From an uncultured Eggerthella sp. (GTDB taxonomy: Bacteria > Actinomycetota > Coriobacteriia > Coriobacteriales > Eggerthellaceae), in the NCBI GenBank assembly GCA_937998355.1, contig CALLDI010000006.1, positions 1-59,798 on the forward strand: a DNA stretch of 59,798 nt, in the 5' to 3' direction. Below the pieces are notes generated by a model. It made no database searches, was not told where the DNA came from, and was given only the letters and a program-made list of their open reading frames with translations. Positions within the stretch are counted from its first letter, which is position 1, and every line of letters begins with the position of its first letter. Shown in pieces: positions 49,286 to 58,280 of this stretch. A program made the position numbers and the translations under genes.

Positions 49286-50833
49286 TTATTTCGATTCCTC
49301 GATCGGGATCGGCGTGGTGTCCTCTTCCTCTAATCGATTACCCCACACATAATGCTTTGTCTCGCGCGCGATCAGCGCCGAAAGACCGAGCACTGCGATG
49401 AGGTTAGGAACTGCCATGAGCGCGTTGGTGATGTCGGAGATATCCCATACGAAGCCCTGCAGACCGATCGCACCCAAGAAACAAATGACAAGGAAGACGA
49501 TCTGATACGGACGAATCGCATGCTTACCGAAAAGATACGTGATGCAGCGGTTGCCATAGTAAGACCAGCCGACCATGGTCGAATACGCGAAGAGTACGAG
49601 GCCGATACACAATACCATCGGGCCGACGACCGGAATCTGCGCGAAGCACGAGGTAACGAGCGTAGCGGTCGCACCAAGGAAGCTACCATCATTGAATGCC
49701 GCCGCGATCTCGGGGCTCGCAAGAATGGAAGAGACCAGCGCGATGCCCGTGAGCGCACACACGATGACGGTGTCCCAGAAGGTGCCGGTCATGGAAACGA
49801 GCGCTTGGCGAGCAGGATTGCGCGTGATCGCAGAGGATGCGACCAGTGGCGAAGAGCCCAAGCCGGATTCGTTCGAGAACAGGCCGCGTGCGCAGCCAAG
49901 CTGCAAGGCGATCATGACCGACGTGCCGACCGCGCCACCGAAAGCTGCCTGCGGCGTGAACGCACAAACGACGATAAGACCGATCGCATCGATGAAATAC
50001 TGGCCATTGATGACGATGAGCGTGAGGCACGCAAGGATGTAGAAGATGGTCATAGCGGGAATGAGCTTCTCGCACACGCGCGAGATGACCTTGATGCCGC
50101 CCACGATAACGACCGCGATCAGCGCGACCAGGATAAGACCCACGATGATCTGCAGTGGCGAAGTCATGAACAGGCCGAACACGTCGATGTTCGCCTGCGC
50201 GATGCCGGCATCGCCCGACACGGAAACGATCGCACCCGAAAGCGAATTCGCCTGAACCGCAGCGCCGATACCGAACGAAGCGATGGCTGCAAAGACAGCG
50301 AACAGGATACCGAGCACCTTGCCGAGCTTCTTGCGCTTGAAACCGCGCTGCAGCGCATACATCGCGCCGCCCAGCATGTTGCCGTTGTGGTCCTTCACGC
50401 GATACTTCACTGCGATGAGCGTCTCTGAATATTTCGTAGCGATGCCGAACACACCCGTGATCCACATCCAGAAGATCGCGCCGGGGCCGCCCGCGATGAG
50501 CGCAGTGCCCACACCGATGATGTTGCCCGTACCGATGGTGGCCGCGAGCGACGTAGTGAGCGCAGCGAACGGACTCACGTCACCCGCACCGCTGTCCTTC
50601 GTGACGGAAAGCTTGATCGCCTTCGGGATCTTGCGCTGAATGAAGCCCGTGCGGAAGGTCATGAACACATGCGTGCCCAAGAGCAACAGGATCATGATCG
50701 GGCCCCATACGAACCCATCGACCGTCGCGACGATGTCTTCGATCCAGGAATTATCACCCGTGCCTGCGGTCGCAAAACCTGAACCAAGCTGAGCGAAGGG
50801 GCCGATGAAGAATTGGTAGAAGAAATCTTCCAT
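49286..50833 (-). CDS. alanine/glycine:cation symporter (AGCS family)
   Basis: A 515-residue membrane protein with about eleven hydrophobic segments and the AGCS pattern. Examples are GAGDVSPFAALTTSLAATIG, GTGNIIGVGTALIAGGPGAIFWMW, ATKYSETLIAVKYR and CARGLFSNESGLGSSP. The family imports alanine, glycine or related amino acids with Na+ or H+. Such uptake suits an amino-acid-fermenting anaerobe. It is monocistronic, with a terminator after it and AAAGGA before its start. Confidence 0.95.
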   Translation of the reverse strand: MEDFFYQFFIGPFAQLGSGFATAGTGDNSWIEDIVATVDGFVWGPIMILLLLGTHVFMTFRTGFIQRKIPKAIKLSVTKDSGAGDVSPFAALTTSLAATIGTGNIIGVGTALIAGGPGAIFWMWITGVFGIATKYSETLIAVKYRVKDHNGNMLGGAMYALQRGFKRKKLGKVLGILFAVFAAIASFGIGAAVQANSLSGAIVSVSGDAGIAQANIDVFGLFMTSPLQIIVGLILVALIAVVIVGGIKVISRVCEKLIPAMTIFYILACLTLIVINGQYFIDAIGLIVVCAFTPQAAFGGAVGTSVMIALQLGCARGLFSNESGLGSSPLVASSAITRNPARQALVSMTGTFWDTVIVCALTGIALVSSILASPEIAAAFNDGSFLGATATLVTSCFAQIPVVGPMVLCIGLVLFAYSTMVGWSYYGNRCITYLFGKHAIRPYQIVFLVICFLGAIGLQGFVWDISDITNALMAVPNLIAVLGLSALIARETKHYVWGNRLEEEDTTPIPIEESK

Positions 50834-51157
50834 GTGCGTCCTTTTCTTGACTCGCTAACAACCTCGTCGTTCTTTCCATCAAGCTGAACGGACGAGCGGA
50901 TCGCTGCGCGCCGACATTACCGTCCGACCGCGCACGCAAGCACTTTTCTTAACTAAAGCGCTCTAGCATTGTAGAACAGGAATTGCTTCCATTTTGTTAC
51001 GACGAGACGGAAATGAGTGAGCGGAAGTGAATAGCCCTAAAAAGGGAAATCCCTCATAAGAGGGCTTTCGGTGCGATGTTCTGCTCTGTTTCGTTCAGCG
51101 CTACTCTACTCTGTTCTGTTTAGCTTTGTCATGTTCAGCGCTGCTCTGGTCTGGCGT
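50834..51157. other. intergenic region with hairpins and degenerate repeats
   Basis: The 324-bp gap upstream of the symporter holds the terminator-like hairpins at 51033-51066 and a CT-rich degenerate repeat. GTTCAGCGCT-A/G-CTCT occurs at 51093-51107 and again at 51133-51147, 40 bases apart. A CGGACG...CGTCCG pair lies near 50890-50925. No gene is seen. Confidence 0.4.
51033..51066 (-). terminator. terminator after secDF-DUF1292
   Basis: On the minus strand CCCTC-TTAT-GAGGG (51051-51064) is followed by ATTTCCCTTTTTAG. A competing AGCCCT/AGGGCT outer stem (51033-51038 and 51061-51066) also exists. It lies about 90 bases past the DUF1292 gene stop. Confidence 0.6.
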
Positions 51158-51478
51158 TTACGAGAAATCGTACATGCCAGCAGTAGCGCGCTTGAAGATA
51201 TCGTACACCTCGGCAGCGATGGCTTCATCGAGCACGAGCTCGAACGATTCGGGCTGGCCTTCATCGTCGAGCGCCGTGACCTCCAAGATCACGACCTCCC
51301 CCGCTTCAGTCGACACGCCTTCTTCGCCTACCGGAAAGAAGAACCCATAGCGACGATCGTTATGAAGGATCAATCCCAAGAACTCGAGATCGGTGAGCTC
51401 GCCCGCTTCATCTTGGAAGGTGTAGATCGCGCCTTCTTCGACAGGCGGCGCGAATCGAGGATCGCTTGCTTCTCTCAT
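51158..51478 (-). CDS. DUF1292 family protein
   Basis: A 106-residue acidic protein of the DUF1292 type. The pattern is a beta strand with D-E-x-G-x-x-x-x-x-E-F, then YGFFFPV (family YAVLLPV), then EVVILEVTALDDEGQPESFELV. Function is unknown. In Firmicutes these genes sit in the yrzB-yqgF-alaS region. Here the start codon overlaps the secDF stop by four bases (ATGA), so it is translated by coupling with SecDF. That is an unusual partnership. Confidence 0.8.
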   Translation of the reverse strand: MREASDPRFAPPVEEGAIYTFQDEAGELTDLEFLGLILHNDRRYGFFFPVGEEGVSTEAGEVVILEVTALDDEGQPESFELVLDEAIAAEVYDIFKRATAGMYDFS

Positions 51479-54321
51479 TCCTTTTTCTTTCTCTTGTAGC
51501 GAATAGGTTTTTGCTCTTGCGGTTTCGACTGCTTCTTCGACGGTGCCTTCGCCTTCTGGTCGGACGCCTCAACGACAGCGGCACCCTCGCTCGCGCTCGC
51601 AGCAGCTGCAGCTGGCACCGGCGCATTGCTGATATTGATGCCGGTCGTATACGTGAATTCACCGATCATCTCACCGAAGCGCTTGATGAGCTTCTTGTTC
51701 TTGGGCTCATGCGACTTCCAAATCGCATAGAGCGGCGTTGCGACCGCGATGGACGAATACGAGCCCGCGATCAAACCGACCGCCATCGCGAACGCGAAGT
51801 CCTTCAGCGTCTCGCCGCCGAAGATGAGCATGGCAAGGACCGGAACGAGCGACGTGAGCGTCGTGTTGATGGTACGGATGAGCACCTGGTTGATGGAATG
51901 GTTCGCCATGGTCATGAACGTACAACGAACGCGCGATTCCTTCATGTTGTCCACGATGCGGTGGAACACAACGACCGTGTCGTAGAGCGAATAACCCAAG
52001 ATAGTGAGGAGCGCAGCCACCGCATTCGGCGTGAATTCTCGCCCGAAGAGCGCATACGCGCCAATAACGATGATCAGGTCGTGCAACAGCGCAACGACCG
52101 CCATCAGGCCCATCTTGTATTCGAAGCGGATCGCGATATAGATGATGATGAGGAACAGCGAAACCAGGAACGCGATGAGCGACGACTGGATAACAGCCGT
52201 GCCCCAGTCAGGACCGATCGTAGTGACCTCGTAGCTTTCCGTCGAGATGTTCAGCTGCTGAGCGACCTTGTTCGCGGTCTCCGCCGCCTCTTCAGCGGAC
52301 GTGGTGGTGGTACGAATGAGGAAGCCATCCGCGCCGTCGGTGACCGTGGTCTGAATGACCGCTTCAGGCTCACCTGCTTCAGCGAACGCATCGCGCATCT
52401 GGTCGAGCGAAATATCTTCAGTGCCGTGGAAGTTGATCGAAGTACCGCCAACGAACTCGATGCCGAAGTTGATGCCACGAATACCCACGAGCGCGACCGA
52501 GAGCACGATGAGCACGGCAGAAACCGACAAGAGAATCCTGCGAACGCTCATGAAGGGGATGTCGCGCTTGAGGAAACGGCCCTTCAGTGCTTCGACCTTC
52601 TCTTGCGCCGCGACCGCTATCGCACCTGCGCGCTGCGCATACGTGCGCGCGATGCTCCTGTTCATCGCCTCGCCTGTCGCAACTTCATCGATGCTCACGC
52701 CTTCAGCCTCAGAAACCTCTTGGTAGGCCTCAGCTGCCGTTTCGCAATCCTTCACATCCCAGAATTCAGGATGCTTCGTGATGATCTTCGGTGCGAGCAA
52801 GCGAATGAGCGGAGCCTTGAAGATGAGCAGAACGAGGATGTCGCATGCGATACCGAGCGACAGCGTCAGACCGAAGCCCTTAACAGAAGCCGACGCTAAG
52901 AAGAACAACGTGAGCGCCGAGACCAACGTGACCAAGTCCGCGTCGATCGAGGTGGTGATAGCGTGCTTCACGCCCGTGATGGAAGCGGCACGTACGCTTC
53001 GACCCATACGGATCTCTTCGCGGAAACGTTCGAGCACGAGAATGGACGAGTCGGCCGCAAGACCGATCGTCAGAACGATACCTGCGACACCTGCCAACGA
53101 AAGCGAGAAAAATCCGAACGCCGAGAGCGTTGCGAGCAAACCAAGGTACAAGACCGCGAAGATGGCGATCGCCGCTGCCGTGAGCGTACCGAGGCCCTTA
53201 TAGAAGAAGAGCAGATAGACCATGACGACCAGAAGGCCGATGATCGCGACTAGAAGACCGCTCATCAGCGCGTCCTGACCCAAGGTCGGACCGACCACCT
53301 GACTCTGTTCGTACTGGAAGCTTACCGGCAGCGAACCGCTCTCGAGAACGGTCTGCAAAGACTGAGCCTGCTTGAGCGTGTAATTACCCGTGATCTGCAC
53401 GTCGCCCGTCGGAATCTCCGCCTGCACTGCCGGAGCAGACTGGATCTCGTTATCGAGCACGATGACGATCTTGCCGTTATCAGCTGCAAGCTCGCGCGTA
53501 GCTTCAGCGAACGCCTGCGTACCCTCGGCGTCGAGCTTGATGTTGACCGCATAATCGGTGCCCGTCTCAGATGCCTTGCCGATCGTAACGCGTTCGATGT
53601 TCGCACCGGTGATGAGCGGCGTGTAGGTACCAGACTCAACAGGACGGTAGATGGTGTTATCGCCCATGAAAGTGTTGCCGAAGGCATCACGATATGCTTC
53701 ATGCTGCGCATACGTATCCTTCGCGATCGAATCACGGTCGGCCGCATTCGTGAACGAATCTGCACGTGCGAACTCCAGCTTACCGGTCTTACCGATGGTC
53801 GCGAGCGCCGTTTCCGTATCGGAAAGACCCGGGATCTGAACGAGGATCTGGTTATTGCCTTGCACCTGCACCGTCGCTTCAGAAGCACCGAGCGCGTTGA
53901 CGCGAGATTCGATGACCGAACGGGCGGACTCCATATCCTCCTGCGTCACTTCTTCGCCATCGGTGGTCTGAGCAGACAGCACGACCGAAAGACCGCCGCG
54001 AATGTCCAGGCCCTGATTGATCTTCTCCGCCGGAGGCGTGAACATGAAGATCGAGCCGATAACGAGCACGGTCGTCAGAACCAACAGCCAAATATTGCGT
54101 CGATTCGTGTTCTTCTGACGTTTCTTCGACTTGTTCGCAGCGCCGAGCGATGCTTTGATCGCAGCGGATCTGCTCTTCTCATGGCTCTGATCGGCCTTCT
54201 CTTTCTTCTTCGCCTTCTTCTCACGCTCTTTACGCGCACGATCGGCTGCTTTTGCTGCAGCCTTGCGCTTCTTCGCGAGGTCTTTATCAGTAGAGCTCGA
54301 TTTGCTTTCGCCTTGATTCAT
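51475..54321 (-). CDS. secDF: fused protein-export membrane protein SecDF
   Basis: A 948-residue fusion of SecD and SecF, which use the proton-motive force to help SecYEG release exported proteins. It opens with about 60 highly charged Lys/Glu/Arg residues. Helix 1 then leads to INQGLDIRGGLSVVL, the family D1 signature. A large external P1 domain and the SecD membrane helices (GLAADSSILVLERFREE) come next. A linker near 600 leads into SecF helix 1 and GINFGIEFVGGTSINF, and the SecF helices follow (LGYSLYDTVVVFHRI). Both halves are complete. YajC, a usual neighbour, is not found. Upstream on the same strand is tgt, the common neighbour of yajC-secDF. Confidence 0.95.
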   Translation of the reverse strand: MNQGESKSSSTDKDLAKKRKAAAKAADRARKEREKKAKKKEKADQSHEKSRSAAIKASLGAANKSKKRQKNTNRRNIWLLVLTTVLVIGSIFMFTPPAEKINQGLDIRGGLSVVLSAQTTDGEEVTQEDMESARSVIESRVNALGASEATVQVQGNNQILVQIPGLSDTETALATIGKTGKLEFARADSFTNAADRDSIAKDTYAQHEAYRDAFGNTFMGDNTIYRPVESGTYTPLITGANIERVTIGKASETGTDYAVNIKLDAEGTQAFAEATRELAADNGKIVIVLDNEIQSAPAVQAEIPTGDVQITGNYTLKQAQSLQTVLESGSLPVSFQYEQSQVVGPTLGQDALMSGLLVAIIGLLVVMVYLLFFYKGLGTLTAAAIAIFAVLYLGLLATLSAFGFFSLSLAGVAGIVLTIGLAADSSILVLERFREEIRMGRSVRAASITGVKHAITTSIDADLVTLVSALTLFFLASASVKGFGLTLSLGIACDILVLLIFKAPLIRLLAPKIITKHPEFWDVKDCETAAEAYQEVSEAEGVSIDEVATGEAMNRSIARTYAQRAGAIAVAAQEKVEALKGRFLKRDIPFMSVRRILLSVSAVLIVLSVALVGIRGINFGIEFVGGTSINFHGTEDISLDQMRDAFAEAGEPEAVIQTTVTDGADGFLIRTTTTSAEEAAETANKVAQQLNISTESYEVTTIGPDWGTAVIQSSLIAFLVSLFLIIIYIAIRFEYKMGLMAVVALLHDLIIVIGAYALFGREFTPNAVAALLTILGYSLYDTVVVFHRIVDNMKESRVRCTFMTMANHSINQVLIRTINTTLTSLVPVLAMLIFGGETLKDFAFAMAVGLIAGSYSSIAVATPLYAIWKSHEPKNKKLIKRFGEMIGEFTYTTGINISNAPVPAAAAASASEGAAVVEASDQKAKAPSKKQSKPQEQKPIRYKRKKKE

Positions 54322-54463
54322 CTACCTGTCCAATCGTCTGTTCCGCCCGTGCGCACGTAGCCCGAACAAGCCCACGTGAGATGGCAGAACGATCCGTTAG
54401 GGTCTTCCTATTTCCAACCGTTAAGAATACCAAAGAAAGGCCGCATTTTCACGACCAAGATGC

Positions 54464-55609
54464 CTAATAGTCCTTGGCAGCTGGTGAATTCATCCAATCG
54501 TTCAAAAACTCATCATATCGGCCTGCCAAGATCGCCTCACGCGCATGCTCCATGAGGTGGATCAAGAACCACAGATTATGGATGGAGAGCAGGATCGCGC
54601 CCAGCATCTCGTTCTGCTTCACCAGATGACGAATGTAGGAACGACTATGGTTTCGGCAGGTCGGACACGAGCACTGGGGATCGAGCGGCCCGAAATCGTG
54701 CGTGAACTTCGCGTTGCGCATGTTCATGCGACCCGACGAAGAGAATGCCGTACCCATGCGGGCGGTGCGCGTCGGCAGAACGCAGTCGAACATGTCGACC
54801 CCTTCGCCGACCGCCTTCACCAGCGTGGTCGGGTTGCCCACGCCCATCAGGTAGCGCGGCTTGTTCTCGGGAAGCGCGCGCGCCACCGGGCCGAGCGTCT
54901 CGAACATGACCGCGTGGTCCTCGCCCACCGAATAGCCTCCGATGCCGAAACCACCGAATCCTTTGTGGCCGTTCGCGATCGATTCATCGTTGATGGTCTG
55001 CAGAAGCTCGATCGACTTCATGCGCAGATCGAGCTCCATGCCGCCTTGCACGATGCCGAAGAGCGTCTGGTCCTCGCGATGGTGCGCCGCGAGACAGCGC
55101 CGCGCCCATCGTGCGGAAAGCTCGACCGCCTTGTCGACGAAATCGTATTCAGCCGGATAGGGCGTGCACTGGTCGAGCTGCATGATGATGTCCGCGCCCA
55201 ATTTCTGCTGGATGTCCATGTTCTCTTCCGGCGTCCAGCGGATCTTCGCGCCGTCGTAGATGGAGTTGAACGTAAGCCCATCGTCGTCGAGCTTCAGCGT
55301 GTCCGCCAGCGAGAACACCTGGAACCCGCCACTATCGGTGAGGATCGGACCGGGATAGTTCATGAACGAATGGAGGCCACCCGCCTCAGCGACCAGTTCG
55401 GCCCCTGGGCGCAGCGAAAGATGATAGGTGTTCGCCAGGATCACCTGCGCGCCGATCTCGCGCAGAGTCTCGGGGCGGATGCCCTTCACCGTCGCGCTGG
55501 TGCCCACCGGCATGAACACCGGCGTCTTGATGGTTCCGTGCGCCGTCTCGAACGTGGCCGCACGCGCATTGCCGCTCGTCGCTTCGAGCGTGAGATCGAA
55601 GTGCGCCAT
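54464..55609 (-). CDS. tgt: queuine tRNA-ribosyltransferase
   Basis: A 381-residue TGT that exchanges guanine-34 for preQ1 in tRNAs with GUN anticodons, the entry step of queuosine. It has the substrate-binding LTDSGGFQVFSL, the GVGNPTTLVKAV and GVDMFDCVLPTRTARMG region with the catalytic Asp, and the zinc site CSCPTCRNHSRSYIRHL with the later HN. The start at 55609 shares its A with the stop of the HAD gene (TGATG). Forty-six upstream in-frame codons lie within that gene and are ignored. QueA and QueH, the next enzymes, are encoded divergently 0.8 kb away. Confidence 0.95.
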   Translation of the reverse strand: MAHFDLTLEATSGNARAATFETAHGTIKTPVFMPVGTSATVKGIRPETLREIGAQVILANTYHLSLRPGAELVAEAGGLHSFMNYPGPILTDSGGFQVFSLADTLKLDDDGLTFNSIYDGAKIRWTPEENMDIQQKLGADIIMQLDQCTPYPAEYDFVDKAVELSARWARRCLAAHHREDQTLFGIVQGGMELDLRMKSIELLQTINDESIANGHKGFGGFGIGGYSVGEDHAVMFETLGPVARALPENKPRYLMGVGNPTTLVKAVGEGVDMFDCVLPTRTARMGTAFSSSGRMNMRNAKFTHDFGPLDPQCSCPTCRNHSRSYIRHLVKQNEMLGAILLSIHNLWFLIHLMEHAREAILAGRYDEFLNDWMNSPAAKDY

Positions 55610-56346
55610 CAGCCACGCTCCGGCAACGTCTCGACGAATGCGAGCAGGTCCTCCAAGGAACCATGCTTCATATCGCTGTAGTCGTAATCGATCGGATCGA
55701 GCAGCCAGTCGGTCACCAGATACCCATCGGCGCCCAGGTCGCAGCACGCCAGATCCTCGCGCGTGTTATTGCCCACCATCAAGATGTGCGGCGCGTCGCC
55801 TTCTGCCAGATCGATGTTCTCCTGGAAGTACGCATGATGAGGCTTCGCAGCATGTGAATTATCGTAGGTCGTGATGCGATCGAACACGCTCGCATCATCG
55901 ATGCCCGCCCAGCGAAGGCGCGCCTCCACCGCCACCCGCGGGAAGAGCGGCATCGTGGTGAGGAAGAGCTGGTAGCCCTTCTCTTTCAGCACCTCGACGA
56001 TGCGCCGCGCAGCGGGATTCGGCGTGACCATCTCGCCCAACTCGTCGAACGCCGTGGAGTAGAACTCCATCAGCAGCGGATCGAAGGTCGCGCGATCTTC
56101 GCCGGTCAGCTGCTCGAAAGTTTCCCAGAAGCATTCTTCGTTCATGCGCGGATCGTCCGAGAGCATGCCCTTCACACCCGCGTTCACCGCCGCGATGATC
56201 TTCTCGCTGTCGAATCCTCGTTCAGCGACGAACTGCCCCAAGCGCTTGAAGTACGCACCCAGGAACGCATCCATATCGATCGGCAGCAACGTGCCATCAA
56301 GATCGAAGAACACCGTATCGTAACGTGGTGTTTCAGTGGTCGTCAT
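55609..56346 (-). CDS. HAD-superfamily hydrolase
   Basis: A 245-residue haloacid-dehalogenase-type phosphatase with the nucleophile motif VFFDLDGTLLPID. The motif II region is LFLTTMPLFP, and the C-terminal metal site is ILMVGNNTREDLACCDLGADG. The large C1 cap of about 90 residues between motif I and II is alpha-helical. Substrate is unknown. Its stop overlaps the tgt start (TGATG), so the two are translated together. That raises the possibility of a role in queuosine or nucleotide salvage, though such coupling can also be accidental. Confidence 0.85.
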   Translation of the reverse strand: MTTTETPRYDTVFFDLDGTLLPIDMDAFLGAYFKRLGQFVAERGFDSEKIIAAVNAGVKGMLSDDPRMNEECFWETFEQLTGEDRATFDPLLMEFYSTAFDELGEMVTPNPAARRIVEVLKEKGYQLFLTTMPLFPRVAVEARLRWAGIDDASVFDRITTYDNSHAAKPHHAYFQENIDLAEGDAPHILMVGNNTREDLACCDLGADGYLVTDWLLDPIDYDYSDMKHGSLEDLLAFVETLPERG

Positions 56347-56465
56347 GATCTATCTCCTTTCCCGCCCGAACGTCTTCCGACCTTCACGGAAGAGGCACGG
56401 CAGGACGTGATGTTCAGCACGATTCAATGGTAGTATATGCAAGGTTCGAAGGAGAGTATTATCCC

Positions 56466-58280
56466 ATGAAAGTATTGCTTCACGCCTGTTGCGGCCCTTG
56501 CTCGATCGAGCCTGCGCGCATACTTCGCGAAGAGGGCCACGATATCACCATCGCATACTTGAATTCGAACATCGATGATGCTCCTGAATACCAGAAACGG
56601 CTCGAAACGCTGCTCGCCTGGGCAGCGCAAGAAGGCGTTCCCGTCATCGAGGGAACGTATGACCCTGAGAGCTGGAATGAACGCATCGAAAGCTGTTGGA
56701 GCGAAGGCGACGCGCGCAACATCCGTTGCTCGACGTGCTATCGCTATCGTTTCGACGAACTTGCTGCACTCGCGACTGAACAGGGATTCGACGCTATCGG
56801 GACGACGCTCTCGGTGAGCCCATATCAATTCACGAAATCCATCGAAGAGATGCTGCGCGCAGCGGCGAAGCCCTATCCGCAGCTCGAAGTGCTCTTCACG
56901 GACTACCGCCCCTTCTACCAGGATGCCACGCAGAAGAGCCGCGACCTGAACATGTATCGCCAGAACTACTGCGGGTGCCACTGGTCGAAGGCGGAAGCAG
57001 CCGAAGAACGCCAGCAACGCAAGATCGAACGGCAGGCGAAGAAGGAAGCCGAGAAGCTGAAGAAGCTTCAGTCGCTCACCACATCAGATTTCGACTACGA
57101 TCTTCCCCAAGAGCTGATCGCACAGACCCCGCATCCCGATCGCGACGGCTGCAAGATGCTCGTGATGAAGCGCGATACGGGCAGCCTGCAAGATCGCATC
57201 TTCCGCGATATCTACGACTACTTGAAGCCGGGCGATCTGCTCGTTGCGAACGAAACGCGCGTCATTCCTGCGCGCCTGCTCGGCCACAAGCACGAGACGG
57301 GCGGGGCGGCCGAAGTGCTGCTGCTGCGCGAGCGCTTCGATATCGAGCCGAAGACCGGCACCAGCGCCGTTTGGGAAGCGCTCGTCAAGCCGGGACGCCG
57401 CCTGAAACCCGGCGCTGTCATCGATTTCGCTGCTCCCTCGAACAGCGAGTCCGCGAACCCATCTACGGAGGACACGAACGATGCAGACGTACCATCAACG
57501 GAGAGCACGAATGCTCCAGACGTACCATCAACGGAGAGCACGAACGCTCCAGACATAGCATCAACGGGCGCTCTCATCATGCAAGCCGAGGTCCTCGATT
57601 GGGTCGAGGATGCACAGAAGGGCGAGCGCCTCGTTCGCCTCACGACCCCGCTCGATTCGCTCGATGATGCCCTTCATCAGGTCGGACATACTCCCCTGCC
57701 GCCTTACATCAAGAATTATCAGGGCGACGAAGAGCTCTACCAGACCGTCTTCTCGCGTGAAGAGAAGAGCGCTGCTGCACCCACCGCTGGCCTTCACTTC
57801 ACGCCTGAGCTGATCGAGCGTCTGAAAGACAAGGGCGTCGGCTTCGAAACGGTGCATCTGGAAGTAGGACTCGACACGTTCCGCGTTGTGGATGTCGAGG
57901 ACCCGCACGAGCACCACATGCACACCGAATACTACAGCGTTCCGCAAAAGACCGTCGATGCCATCCTCGAGACGAAGCGAAACGGAGGTCGCGTCATCGC
58001 TGTCGGCACGACGAGCGTCCGCAGCCTCGAGAGCGCCTGGGATCACGATCGTGATCAACTCATCGCGCGCGATCGACAGACCACGAACCTCTTCATCTTC
58101 CCGGGCTACCAGTTCAAGGTGGTCGACGCGCTCATCACGAATTTCCACGTCCCGCGCTCGACGCTCATGATGCTCGTTTCCGCGTTCTCGTCGCGCGACA
58201 ATATCATGCGGGCCTACCGCCATGCCATCAAACGCAAGTATCGTCTGCTCTCCTTCGGCGATGCCATGTTCCTCTACTAG
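56466..58280 (+). CDS. queA: QueH-QueA fusion (epoxyqueuosine reductase and tRNA ribosyltransferase-isomerase)
   Basis: A 604-residue two-enzyme fusion. Residues 1 to about 185 are QueH (DUF208): HACCGPC at 6-12, RCSTCYRYR near 87-95 and YCGCHW near 167 supply the Cys set for its iron centre. A charged linker (ERQAKKEAEKLKKLQ) leads to QueA from about 204: FDYDLPQELIAQTPHPDRD, GDLLVANETRVIPARLLG, AAAPTAGLHFTPELIE, VGTTSVRSLES and NFHVPRSTLMMLVSAF. QueA adds the ribosyl group of SAM to preQ1-tRNA to give epoxyqueuosine, which QueH reduces to queuosine. Residues about 332-364 are a tandem 11-residue repeat within QueA. The start at 56466 follows AAGGAG at a long 11-base spacing. Confidence 0.92.
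   Translation: MKVLLHACCGPCSIEPARILREEGHDITIAYLNSNIDDAPEYQKRLETLLAWAAQEGVPVIEGTYDPESWNERIESCWSEGDARNIRCSTCYRYRFDELAALATEQGFDAIGTTLSVSPYQFTKSIEEMLRAAAKPYPQLEVLFTDYRPFYQDATQKSRDLNMYRQNYCGCHWSKAEAAEERQQRKIERQAKKEAEKLKKLQSLTTSDFDYDLPQELIAQTPHPDRDGCKMLVMKRDTGSLQDRIFRDIYDYLKPGDLLVANETRVIPARLLGHKHETGGAAEVLLLRERFDIEPKTGTSAVWEALVKPGRRLKPGAVIDFAAPSNSESANPSTEDTNDADVPSTESTNAPDVPSTESTNAPDIASTGALIMQAEVLDWVEDAQKGERLVRLTTPLDSLDDALHQVGHTPLPPYIKNYQGDEELYQTVFSREEKSAAAPTAGLHFTPELIERLKDKGVGFETVHLEVGLDTFRVVDVEDPHEHHMHTEYYSVPQKTVDAILETKRNGGRVIAVGTTSVRSLESAWDHDRDQLIARDRQTTNLFIFPGYQFKVVDALITNFHVPRSTLMMLVSAFSSRDNIMRAYRHAIKRKYRLLSFGDAMFLY
57459..57557 (+). repeat. 33-bp tandem repeat inside the queA part of the fusion gene
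   Basis: Three in-frame 33-bp units (57459-57491, 57492-57524, 57525-57557) and a partial fourth encode PSTEDTNDADV, PSTESTNAPDV and PSTESTNAPDI. Units two and three differ at two bases. The repeats keep the frame and lie in a surface-loop position between conserved QueA segments. Confidence 0.85.

Noticed and set aside
56347..56465. A preQ1 riboswitch in front of the QueH-QueA gene
   Set aside because: No preQ1-I, II or III consensus pairing or conserved C-rich loop is visible in the short divergent region.
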